A DNA stretch of 6,195 bases from an uncultured Bacilli bacterium (GCA_947625005.1 CANQNA010000083.1:1-6195); one strand, 5' to 3'; positions 1-5,690 are shown, counted from the first letter of the stretch. The notes: generated from the letters alone by a model not told the origin. Made by a program: numbers and translations.

Positions 1-49
1 AATGCGGATGCCCTAACCACTAGCGAAAATATGAAAGGATGTGTTTTTC
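1..49 (+). promoter_or_regulatory. 3' end of the rplK leader, with rplK ribosome binding site
   Basis: This is untranslated sequence ahead of rplK, cut by the window edge. It contains GCGGATGCCCTAACCAC (about 5-21), which looks like the 3' arm of a hairpin whose 5' arm lies upstream. Bacterial L11-L1 operons are known to be repressed by L1 binding an mRNA hairpin here, and a GTGG...CCAC stem ahead of rplK is familiar from Firmicutes. Assigning this fragment to that role is inference, because only half the structure is present. AAAGGA at 34-39 is the ribosome binding site for the GTG start at 50. Confidence 0.35.
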
Positions 50-628
50 GTGGCAAAAGAAGTCGTAAAGAAAATTAAATTACAAATTCCTGCTGGAAAA
101 GCTACACCTGCACCACCTGTTGGTACTGTGTTAGGACCTGCTGGAATTAATTTACAAGAGTTTTGTACAAAATTTAATGATGAAACTAGAGATAAAATGG
201 GAGATGTAATTCCTGTTGAAATTTCATTATATGATGATAGAAGTTTTGATTTTGTCTTAAAGACTCCACCTGCTCCATTCTTAATTAAGAAAGTAGCTAA
301 AATTGCTAAAGGTAGTAAAAAAGGTGCAAATGAAGTTGTTGCAACAATTACTAAAGATGAACTTAGACAAATTGCTGAAACAAAATTACCTGACTTAAAT
401 GCTTATGATGTAGAGGGTGCTATGAATATTATTGAAGGTACTGCTCGTAATATGGGTGTTGCTGTCAAAGGTGTTAATGATGCTGAACTAGAAGAACAAG
501 CTAAGGAAGCTCATGAAGCAGAAATTGAAGCTGCAAAAGCTGAAGCAAAATTAGAAGCAATGGAACAAAGAGAAGAAGAAACTACAGAAGTAGAAGTAAT
601 CAACGAAAAGAAAGACGAAGAAGAGTAA
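50..628 (+). CDS. rplK: Large ribosomal subunit protein L11 (uL11) with acidic C-terminal extension
   Basis: L11 binds 23S rRNA at the GTPase-associated centre together with L10 and the L7/L12 stalk. The N-terminal domain shows the typical [12 protein letters not shown] and LGPAGIN segments (residues 14-34). The rRNA-binding domain contains [19 protein letters not shown] (about 71-89) and the [15 protein letters not shown] helix (about 122-136). I chose GTG at 50, which gives the usual MAKEVVKKI start with AAAGGA 10 bases upstream. An in-frame GTG at 41 would overlap the end of that site. The core ends near residue 140, the normal family length. Residues 141-192 are an extra tail in which 21 of 52 residues are Asp or Glu. 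The Ala/Glu/Lys-rich part (about 144-173) should be helical. rplA follows after 52 bases. Confidence 0.97.
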   Translation: MAKEVVKKIKLQIPAGKATPAPPVGTVLGPAGINLQEFCTKFNDETRDKMGDVIPVEISLYDDRSFDFVLKTPPAPFLIKKVAKIAKGSKKGANEVVATITKDELRQIAETKLPDLNAYDVEGAMNIIEGTARNMGVAVKGVNDAELEEQAKEAHEAEIEAAKAEAKLEAMEQREEETTEVEVINEKKDEEE

Positions 629-680
629 TTCAAATAAAATAAATAAATCCGCTTATAAACCACAATAAGGAGGTAAAAAA

Positions 681-1379
681 ATGAGAAAATCAGGAAAAAA
701 ATATGTGGAAGCTTCAAAAAAGATTGAAAAAAATAAAGCATATACTTTAGAAGAAGCAGTTAAGTTAGTAAAATCAACTTCAATTACTAAGTTTGATAGT
801 AGTGTAGAAGTTGCAATAAAACTTAATATTGATACTAAAAAAGCTGATCAACAATTAAGAGGATCACTAGTATTACCTAATGGTACTGGTAAAAGCAAGA
901 AAATTTTAGTTCTTGCCAAAGGACCTCAAGCTGAAGAAGCTCGTAAAGCTGGTGCTGATTATGTTGGAGATGTTGATTTAATTGATAAAATTAGTAAAGA
1001 AAACTGGTTTGATTTTGACATTATAATAGCAACTCCAGAAATGATGCCTATGTTAGGTAAAATTGGTAAAGTTTTAGGACCTAAAGGATTAATGCCGAAT
1101 CCTAAAACTGGTACTGTAACACCAACTCCAGGAAAAGTTGTTGAAGATGTTAAAAAAGGTATGGTTGAATATAGAGCAGATTCTTATGGAAATGTTCATT
1201 CAATTATTGGTAAAGTATCATTTAGTGAAACCGCTTTACAAGAAAACTTTAAATATTTAGTTGATTCTATTATTAAAGCAAAACCTGCTGCAGTTAAGGG
1301 TAAATATATTACTAATATAACTGTAAGTAGTACAATGGGACCTGGTATTAAAGTTGATCAAAATAGTTTTGACAAATAA
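681..1379 (+). CDS. rplA: Large ribosomal subunit protein L1 (uL1)
   Basis: L1 forms the mobile L1 stalk of the 50S subunit beside the E site and in many bacteria represses translation of its own rplKA mRNA. At 232 residues it has normal length. Family signatures are present: the [12 protein letters not shown] segment (about 60-71), the [18 protein letters not shown] loop (about 129-146), [19 protein letters not shown] (155-173), and the closing [11 protein letters not shown] segment (216-226). AAGGAGGT at 667-674 lies 6 bases before the ATG. The last codons (TTT GAC AAA TAA) also contain the -35 box of the rplJL promoter, so the end of the gene has a double use. No terminator follows, so rplKA transcripts can run on into the L10 leader. 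Confidence 0.97.
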   Translation: MRKSGKKYVEASKKIEKNKAYTLEEAVKLVKSTSITKFDSSVEVAIKLNIDTKKADQQLRGSLVLPNGTGKSKKILVLAKGPQAEEARKAGADYVGDVDLIDKISKENWFDFDIIIATPEMMPMLGKIGKVLGPKGLMPNPKTGTVTPTPGKVVEDVKKGMVEYRADSYGNVHSIIGKVSFSETALQENFKYLVDSIIKAKPAAVKGKYITNITVSSTMGPGIKVDQNSFDK

Positions 1380-1397
1380 AAAATTATATAATATAAT
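1369..1397 (+). promoter_or_regulatory. Sigma-A promoter for rplJL, -35 inside rplA
   Basis: A consensus TTGACA at 1369-1374 and TATAAT at 1392-1397 are separated by exactly 17 bases. A second TATAAT lies at 1387-1392 but with only 12 bases of spacing. The -35 box overlaps the last codons of rplA. Transcription should start near 1404, which places the L10 leader at the 5' end of the transcript. A separate rplJL promoter is known in Bacillus subtilis; assignment here rests on sequence match alone. Confidence 0.8.
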
Positions 1398-1460
1398 AAT
1401 TTAGATGTAAAAAGCGAGTACCATAGACAGTAGGGGCGTATGCTTAATTATCCTACCGAG

Positions 1461-1487
1461 GGAAGGCAATAAACTTTTATGCTTTCC
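1461..1487 (+). promoter_or_regulatory. Antiterminator hairpin in the L10 leader
   Basis: GGAAGGCA (1461-1468) pairs with TGCTTTCC (1480-1487) through 8 base pairs, including one G-U, around an 11-base loop. The 3' arm is the same sequence that forms the 5' arm of the terminator, so the two hairpins are mutually exclusive. This is the default read-through conformation expected when L10 is limiting. Confidence 0.75.
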
Positions 1488-1503
1488 TTATGGAAAGCTT
1501 TTT
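1481..1503 (+). terminator. Intrinsic attenuator ahead of rplJ
   Basis: GCTTTCC (1481-1487) pairs perfectly with GGAAAGC (1492-1498) around the loop TTAT, followed by TTTTT (1499-1503). This is a Rho-independent terminator placed upstream of the rplJ start. It would act when L10 binding disrupts the antiterminator. Confidence 0.85.
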
Positions 1504-1526
1504 ATAAATATAAAAGGAGGACATAT

Positions 1527-2027
1527 ATGGCAAGTGCAAAAGTTCTTGAACAAAAACAAGGTGTTGTATCTGAAATCAAAGATAAATTTGATAATAGTAA
1601 AAGTGTAATTTTATTTAGTTATCAAGGATTGTCTGTTGCTGATATTGCTGATTTAAGAAAAAAACTTAGAGAAGTTAATAGTGAAGTAAAAATTTATAAA
1701 AATACTTTAGTAAAAATTGCAATGGATGATAAAAAAATAAATATTGATGATTATTTAGATGGACCAAATGCTATTGTTTTTGGTAAAGATATTCTTGAAC
1801 CAATAAAAGTATTAAGTGAGTTTAATAAAGATCATGATGCTGTAGAAATTCGTATTGGAATTGTTGAAGGCGAAGTAATTAGTCTTGATACTATTAAAGA
1901 ATATGCTTCTATTCCATCAATGGAAGGATTACTTACTATGCTTGCAGGTGGTATGATAGAACACGTAAAAAATCTATCTATTGGACTTAATTTATATGCC
2001 GAAAAATTAAGTGAGGATAATAATTAG
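1527..2027 (+). CDS. rplJ: Large ribosomal subunit protein L10 (uL10)
   Basis: L10 is the base of the L7/L12 stalk. Its N-terminal domain binds 23S rRNA next to L11, and its C-terminal helix carries L7/L12 dimers. The 166-residue product has normal length. The N-terminal domain includes the SYQGLSVADIADLRKKLRE segment and KIYKNTLVKIA. The C-terminal stalk helix contains the PSMEGLLTMLAGG region. I chose ATG at 1527, which has AGGAGG 6 bases upstream and gives the usual MASAKVLEQK start. An in-frame ATG at 1479 sits within the leader hairpins, lacks a binding site and would add 16 foreign residues. L10 together with L12 is the likely feedback regulator through the leader just upstream. rplL begins 15 bases after the stop. 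Confidence 0.97.
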   Translation: MASAKVLEQKQGVVSEIKDKFDNSKSVILFSYQGLSVADIADLRKKLREVNSEVKIYKNTLVKIAMDDKKINIDDYLDGPNAIVFGKDILEPIKVLSEFNKDHDAVEIRIGIVEGEVISLDTIKEYASIPSMEGLLTMLAGGMIEHVKNLSIGLNLYAEKLSEDNN

Positions 2028-2042
2028 AAAGGAATGATTTAA

Positions 2043-2411
2043 ATGGCAAAATTTACAAAAGACGAATTTATTAATGGATTAAAAGAAATGACTATTCTTG
2101 AAGTTAAAGAATTAGTTGATGCTATGAAAGAAGAATTTGGAGTTGATCCAAGTGCTGTAGCAGTTGCTGCTCCAGTTCAAGGTGGTGCTGCTGGTGAAGA
2201 AAATTCTACAAAAACTGTAGTATTAAAAGATGCAGGTGCTGCTAAGATTGCTGTTATTAAAGTAGTTAGAGAAATTACTGGTTTAGGTTTAGTTGAAGCT
2301 AAAGCTATTGCTGATAATGGTGGTAATATTAAAGAAAACGTTTCAGCTGATGAAGCTAATGAAATTAAAGCTAAATTAGAAGAAGCTGGCGCTACTGTAG
2401 AATTAGTATAA
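2043..2411 (+). CDS. rplL: Large ribosomal subunit protein L7/L12 (bL12)
   Basis: L7/L12 is the multicopy stalk protein that recruits and stimulates the translation GTPases EF-Tu, EF-G and IF2. The 122-residue product shows the three parts of the family. An N-terminal dimerisation helix pair spans residues 1-35. An Ala/Gly-rich hinge lies at about 37-52. The C-terminal factor-binding domain contains [20 protein letters not shown] (64-83), with the conserved lysines and GLGL turn, and ends with [15 protein letters not shown]. The loop at 91-100 ([10 protein letters not shown]) differs from the common DGAPKPVKEGV form. AAAGGA at 2028-2033 is the binding site. The gene is co-transcribed with rplJ and ends at a strong terminator 8 bases after the stop codon. 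The normal downstream partner rpoB is not present. Confidence 0.97.
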   Translation: MAKFTKDEFINGLKEMTILEVKELVDAMKEEFGVDPSAVAVAAPVQGGAAGEENSTKTVVLKDAGAAKIAVIKVVREITGLGLVEAKAIADNGGNIKENVSADEANEIKAKLEEAGATVELV

Positions 2412-2419
2412 ATAAAATT

Positions 2420-2442
2420 GATGACTTCGGTCATCTTTTTTT
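2420..2442 (+). terminator. Rho-independent terminator after rplL
   Basis: GATGAC (2420-2425) and GTCATC (2430-2435) form a perfect 6-bp stem closed by a C(TTCG)G tetraloop, followed by seven T residues (2436-2442). The tetraloop is exceptionally stable, so transcription of the ribosomal protein block should end here and the ABC-F operon should be a separate unit. Confidence 0.93.
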
Positions 2443-2631
2443 AATGGAAAAAATTGACAAGGGAGGTAAAAATAGTAATTAACGAAATTATAAAAATAGG
2501 TAGTTTTTTGTTTATTATCTATTTGTTTTAATAAAAATAAATGCAAAGATAAAAATAATAAGAAGAAATAACTTAAATTACAATTTGTATAATATAGATA
2601 AACAGAAATTTGTATTTAAAATCAATTAATA
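2443..2631 (+). other. Intergenic region between the rplL terminator and the ABC-F promoter
   Basis: Very A+T-rich sequence with no convincing gene. It contains a TTGACA (2454-2459) without a good -10 at 16-18 bases. A Shine-Dalgarno-like AAGGGAGGT (2459-2467) lies ahead of a hydrophobic 19-codon reading frame that lacks a normal start codon (2472-2531). An isolated TATAAT lies at 2588-2593. With the promoter and 5' UTR this makes up the roughly 300-base gap before the ABC-F gene. Confidence 0.5.
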
Positions 2632-2659
2632 TTGACTTTATAATATATTAAAGTATAAT
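2632..2659 (+). promoter_or_regulatory. Predicted sigma-A promoter of the ABC-F/radical SAM operon
   Basis: TTGACT (2632-2637) and TATAAT (2654-2659) are 16 bases apart. Transcription would start near 2666, leaving a 5' UTR of about 47 bases. It is the best promoter-like pair in the gap, but the region is so A+T-rich that other -10 matches occur (for example 2639-2644). A perfect inverted repeat covers this -10 box. Confidence 0.6.
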
Positions 2660-2666
2660 AATACTT
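2651..2666. repeat. Inverted repeat over the -10 box (possible operator)
   Basis: AAGTAT (2651-2656) and ATACTT (2661-2666) form a perfect 6+4+6 inverted repeat spanning the predicted -10 and start site. Its position fits a repressor-binding site. No regulator gene is visible in the window, and short A+T palindromes arise easily by chance in such sequence. Confidence 0.35.
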
Positions 2667-2712
2667 ATAATTTGAATATTTAACTTACTTTATCTATAAA
2701 AGAGGTGAGTTT

Positions 2713-4356
2713 ATGGAAATAAAAAATTTAACTTTATCTTTTGGGATACAAGACGTGTTTAAAGATATAAATTTAAATATACAGGAAAATGAAAAAGTGG
2801 GCATTGTTGGAGTTAATGGTGCTGGGAAAACAACTTTTTTTAAAGTTATATTAGGCTTTATCACTCCTGATGAAGGGGGTATAAAATTTAAAAATAGTGC
2901 GCGTAAAGGTTGGCTTCCTCAAGTTATAAGTGAAGAAGTTCCCTCAATGGATATAAGTGTTTTTGATTTTCTTTTATCTGGAAGACCTCTTAAAGAATTG
3001 AATAAAAAATTACAGAAAGTATATGAACAAATTGCTGTAACATCATCAGATGCCAAACAAAAAGAACTATTTAATAAAGTGGAAAAATTGCAGAATAAAT
3101 TGGAATATTGGAATTTTTATAGTGCAGACACAGAACTTTTAAAGATTATAAGTGGTATGGCTATTTCTGATGAAATGCTTAATCAAAAATTAAATGAATT
3201 ATCTGGAGGACAAAAATCAAAGGTCGCTTTTGCTAGACTACTTTATTCAATGCCTGAAATTATTTTATTAGATGAGCCTACAAATCATTTAGACAATGAT
3301 ACTAAGCAGTTTGTTGTGAACTTTTTAAAAAATTATAAAGGTAGTGTTTATGTTATTTCACATGATATAGATTTTCTTAATGAAATAACTACAAAAATAT
3401 TATTTTTAGATAAGAGAACTAAAAAAATGGAATTATATGATGGCAATTATGATAGATTTGTAAAACTACATGAAGAACGTGAAAAAAATTTATTAAAAGA
3501 AGCAGAACAACAAGAGAAAGAAATAAATAGATTACAAGCAGTGGTTGATAAATATCAATCTGCATCAGGAAAAAGAAAAAGAATGGCTCAAGATCGTGAA
3601 AAAAAATTAGAAAAAATGAAAGCTAATAAAATAGAAGTTGCCCCTCAACAAAAAACAGCTCAAATAAAAATGGAAATGCTTAGAGAAAGTAATAAATTTC
3701 CTTTAAAAGTAAACAATTTATCTTTCAAATACAACGAAGAATCTCCTCAAGATATAATTCATGATTTATCATTTGAGTTAAAAAAAGGAGAAAAATTTTT
3801 GATTGTCGGAGAGAATGGTGTTGGAAAATCAACTTTATTGAAATTAATAGTTGGACAACTAACTCCAAATAAAGGAACAATTAAAATAGGGAATAAAACG
3901 GACATAGGTTATTATGCTCAAGAGCATGAATTACTAGATAATAATAAATCAATATTAGATAATTTTTCTGACGTTTATATGTCGCAAAGACAAGTGAGAA
4001 GTGTTTTAGGTCGTTTCTTATTTTATGGAGATGATGTCTTTAAAAAAGTATCAGTCTTATCACCTGGGGAAAGGAGTAGAGTTGCTCTAGCAAAATTGTC
4101 ATTAAAAGGTGCTAATATGTTAATTTTAGATGAGCCTACAAATCATTTGGATCCAGAAACTCAAAAAATTATTGCAGAAACATTTAAAACATTTGAGGGT
4201 ACAATGTTAGTAGTGTCGCATAATCCTGAATTTGTAGATAATTTAGGAATTGAAAGAACATTAATATTGCCTAGTGGACAATTGGCATTTTATGATAGAA
4301 AAACTGTAGAACATTATTATGAAATAAATACAGAAAAAAGATTATTAAAAAGATAG
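2713..4356 (+). CDS. ABC-F family ATPase (ribosome-associated, no membrane domain)
   Basis: ABC-F proteins are soluble tandem ATPases that bind the ribosomal E site. Some aid translation of difficult peptides and others protect against ribosome-targeting antibiotics. NBD1 has Walker A GVNGAGKT (33-40), Q-loop Q70, signature LSGGQ (163-167), Walker B ending LLDEPTNHLD (185-194) and H217. NBD2 has Walker A GENGVGKS (366-373), Q403, a variant signature LSPGE (449-453), DEPTNHLD (473-480) and H503. The interdomain linker, about 245-325, is highly charged and helical, with a basic tip (GKRKRMAQDREKK, 286-298). There are no membrane segments. At 547 residues it is in the usual range. GAGGTGA (2702-2708) is the binding site. 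Its stop overlaps the ribosome binding site of the radical SAM gene, so the two should be co-expressed. The moderate linker looks more like housekeeping ABC-Fs than the longest-linker resistance types; I cannot assign a subfamily. Confidence 0.93.
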   Translation: MEIKNLTLSFGIQDVFKDINLNIQENEKVGIVGVNGAGKTTFFKVILGFITPDEGGIKFKNSARKGWLPQVISEEVPSMDISVFDFLLSGRPLKELNKKLQKVYEQIAVTSSDAKQKELFNKVEKLQNKLEYWNFYSADTELLKIISGMAISDEMLNQKLNELSGGQKSKVAFARLLYSMPEIILLDEPTNHLDNDTKQFVVNFLKNYKGSVYVISHDIDFLNEITTKILFLDKRTKKMELYDGNYDRFVKLHEEREKNLLKEAEQQEKEINRLQAVVDKYQSASGKRKRMAQDREKKLEKMKANKIEVAPQQKTAQIKMEMLRESNKFPLKVNNLSFKYNEESPQDIIHDLSFELKKGEKFLIVGENGVGKSTLLKLIVGQLTPNKGTIKIGNKTDIGYYAQEHELLDNNKSILDNFSDVYMSQRQVRSVLGRFLFYGDDVFKKVSVLSPGERSRVALAKLSLKGANMLILDEPTNHLDPETQKIIAETFKTFEGTMLVVSHNPEFVDNLGIERTLILPSGQLAFYDRKTVEHYYEINTEKRLLKR

Positions 4357-4364
4357 GTGAAGTT

Positions 4365-5426
4365 ATGAAAGAATTAACGCTGCAAATCAAACCTGTTGGG
4401 AATCATTGCAATTTAAATTGTAGTTACTGTTATGCTGCCCCTTTTAAAAGCAAACAATTTAGTATTTTAAATGAAAGTATTTTAGAAAAAATAATAAAAG
4501 AGGCTTTTGAGTTAACTGATAATTTAATTGTTAGTTGGCATGGAGGTGAACCTATGATGGCAGGACTTGAGTTTTATAAAAAATATATGGAAATAATAAA
4601 TCAATATAAAACAGATTCAAAAACTGTATGTAATATGATTCAAACAAATGCTACGTTAGTTACAGATGACTTTGCTGATTTTTTCAAGCAAAACGATTTT
4701 ATTGTTAGTGTTAGTTTGGATGGAGATGAGGTTTCTCACAATAAAAATAGATTTGTTAATTCTAATATAGGGAGTTTTGATAAAGCTATGAAAGGAATTA
4801 ATATTTTAAGAAAACATGACATTAATCCACCTGTAATTGCTACAGTATCTCAGAATACTTATAATGATGGAGTAAGGAATTTTGATTTTTTTGTCAAAAA
4901 TGGTTTTAAAGAAATAAAATATAGTCCTGTATATGACTCTGTGAATGATAATTTTAGTATTTCCAATGATAAATGGGACAAATATTTAATTAATATATTG
5001 AATAAATGGCTAGAACTTAGAGATCCAGAAATTAAAGTAAGAGAGATAGATGAAATATTAATGTGGTATGCTGGAACGACAACTTCATTATGTTCAAATC
5101 GAGGTATGTGTTCAAAATGGATATCAATTGATGAACAGGGAAATATTTATCCATGTGAATATTTAAGAAGTACAAATTCATATGGAAACATAAAAAATAT
5201 AAATCTAAAAGATGTTTTTTCTTTACCAACATACAATGACTTTGTAAAAAAGATTAATTATATTCCTCAAAAATGCAAACATTGTAAGTTATTTAATATA
5301 TGTCATAATGGTTGTCCTGCTACAAGGATTAATGTAAAAGAAGAATTGACACATAAAGGAATATATGTTTATTGTGAACAAAGAAAACACCTATTCAGTG
5401 AGATTGAAAAAATCATTATGAATTAA
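4365..5426 (+). CDS. Radical SAM/SPASM peptide maturase
   Basis: This is a radical S-adenosylmethionine enzyme that probably modifies a ribosomal peptide. C15-x3-C19-x2-C22 binds the catalytic [4Fe-4S] cluster, and SWHGGEP (57-63) contains the GGEP SAM-binding motif. A SPASM domain carries C243, C249, C264, C304, C307, C313, C317 and C337, enough for two auxiliary clusters. The spacing is nearly that of the anaerobic sulfatase maturase anSMEcpe as I recall it. However, the proposed catalytic Asp that follows the third cluster cysteine in that enzyme is Glu265 here, and no sulfatase is nearby. WHGGEP and the final NGCPATR also resemble the GrrM/FxsB/XyeB maturases that crosslink aromatic residues. 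The ATG lies 8 bases after the ABC-F stop, with AGGTGA at 4355-4360 overlapping that stop. A 33-residue candidate substrate is encoded 14 bases downstream. The chemistry is inferred. Confidence 0.9.
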   Translation: MKELTLQIKPVGNHCNLNCSYCYAAPFKSKQFSILNESILEKIIKEAFELTDNLIVSWHGGEPMMAGLEFYKKYMEIINQYKTDSKTVCNMIQTNATLVTDDFADFFKQNDFIVSVSLDGDEVSHNKNRFVNSNIGSFDKAMKGINILRKHDINPPVIATVSQNTYNDGVRNFDFFVKNGFKEIKYSPVYDSVNDNFSISNDKWDKYLINILNKWLELRDPEIKVREIDEILMWYAGTTTSLCSNRGMCSKWISIDEQGNIYPCEYLRSTNSYGNIKNINLKDVFSLPTYNDFVKKINYIPQKCKHCKLFNICHNGCPATRINVKEELTHKGIYVYCEQRKHLFSEIEKIIMN

Positions 5427-5436
5427 AGGAGGTGAT
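5425..5436 (+). promoter_or_regulatory. Perfect extended Shine-Dalgarno of the small peptide gene
   Basis: AAAGGAGGTGAT is complementary over 12 bases to the 3' end of 16S rRNA and lies with its GGAGG 8 bases before the ATG at 5441. It is the longest match in the window and overlaps the stop codon of the radical SAM gene. It decides the start: an in-frame ATG at 5435 is inside the site and too close to be used. It suggests that the peptide is made in large excess over the enzyme. Confidence 0.85.
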
Positions 5437-5440
5437 GAAA

Positions 5441-5542
5441 ATGTCTACTAAAGAGTTTTTAAATTTAGTTATTGATGAAATTCGCAAATCAAAACTAGAA
5501 AAAAATTGGCGTGGTACTTTATCAAGTTGGATTAAATGTTAG
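5441..5542 (+). CDS. Putative RiPP precursor peptide, 33 residues
   Basis: This short gene encodes a probable substrate of the adjacent radical SAM enzyme. The first 22 residues are charged and amphipathic, with hydrophobic positions F6, L7, L9, V10, I11, I14 and L19, as expected of a leader helix recognised by a maturase. The last 11 are WRGTLSSWIKC, with Trp at 23 and 30 and a terminal Cys33. The repeated Trp-x-x units (WRG, WIK) resemble substrates of cyclophane-forming radical SAM enzymes such as that for darobactin. Trp-Lys or Cys crosslinks are alternatives. It starts 14 bases after the maturase stop, has a perfect ribosome binding site, and lies before the operon terminator with no other gene between. 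I do not recognise the peptide family. It could instead be the start of a broken longer gene, but no continuation is evident in the other two frames. Confidence 0.72.
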   Translation: MSTKEFLNLVIDEIRKSKLEKNWRGTLSSWIKC

Positions 5543-5627
5543 AAATAGATTTTATAAATCATCATCTTTAAATCAACTAAAAATAATTTAATTTTATCAT
5601 GCCAAAAAACAATTTATAGACAATAAT

Positions 5628-5667
5628 AAAAGTAATTCATATTAAAACTGAATTACTTTTCTTTTTT
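5628..5667 (+). terminator. Rho-independent terminator of the ABC-F/radical SAM/peptide operon
   Basis: AAAAGTAATTCA (5628-5639) pairs perfectly with TGAATTACTTTT (5649-5660) over 12 bases around a 9-base loop, followed by CTTTTTT (5661-5667). It lies 85 bases after the peptide stop codon. The run of A before the stem is interrupted, so termination on the opposite strand is less likely but possible. Confidence 0.88.
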
Positions 5668-5690
5668 GTCATTATTAAAAAAATTTTTTG

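Larger units (their letters stand above)
1404..1526 (+). promoter_or_regulatory. Ribosomal protein L10 leader (autoregulatory)
   Basis: This leader matches the Firmicutes L10 leader class. It shows an ACCATAGACAGTAGG element (1420-1434) and a TGCTTAAT loop segment (1441-1448). Its stem pairs GTAGG 1430-1434 with CCTAC 1452-1456, followed by CGAGGG. In Bacillus subtilis the L10(L12)4 complex binds such a leader and favours premature termination. Here the binding element lies just upstream of an antiterminator (1461-1487) and a terminator (1481-1503) that cannot coexist. Bound L10 would be expected to occupy or stabilise the sequence at 1458-1465 and so free the terminator. The rplJ ribosome binding site AGGAGG is at 1515-1520, after the terminator. 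Confidence 0.9.

Noticed and set aside
511..741. Minus-strand open frame across the rplK tail and rplA start
   Set aside because: It is a shadow of the Glu/Lys-rich coding sequence (giving Ser/Phe runs), with no ribosome binding site.
1479..1526. Upstream ATG for rplJ at 1479, giving 16 extra residues
   Set aside because: It lies inside the attenuator hairpins with no ribosome binding site, while ATG 1527 has AGGAGG at ideal spacing and gives the normal L10 N-terminus.
2177..2434. Minus-strand open frame across rplL
   Set aside because: It is antisense to the conserved L7/L12 codons, includes the terminator, and its composition is a mirror of the Ala-rich protein.
2454..2481. TTGACA with TAATTA as a promoter just after the rplL terminator
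   Set aside because: The -10 match is poor and the Shine-Dalgarno-like sequence falls within the spacer; the pair at 2632-2659 is much better.
5032..5232. Minus-strand open frame inside the radical SAM gene
   Set aside because: It is antisense to the SPASM cysteine region, which is clearly coding on the plus strand.
5441..5542. Peptide as a fragment of a PrkA-like kinase, whose N-terminus has a W-x-GT motif
   Set aside because: The likeness is only a few residues and nothing downstream continues it in any frame. Position, perfect ribosome binding site and terminator fit a RiPP precursor better.
2713..5542. TGA read as tryptophan (Mollicutes code)
   Set aside because: All tryptophan codons seen in these genes are TGG and none of the conserved proteins needs TGA read-through; the lack of TGA stops in seven genes is too small a sample.
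5499..5594. Open +1 frame running past the peptide stop (ending in LNQLKII), which could suggest a frameshifted longer protein
   Set aside because: It is about 31 codons, has no start of its own, resembles nothing I recognise, and such runs occur by chance at this base composition. No convincing slippery site links it to the peptide frame.
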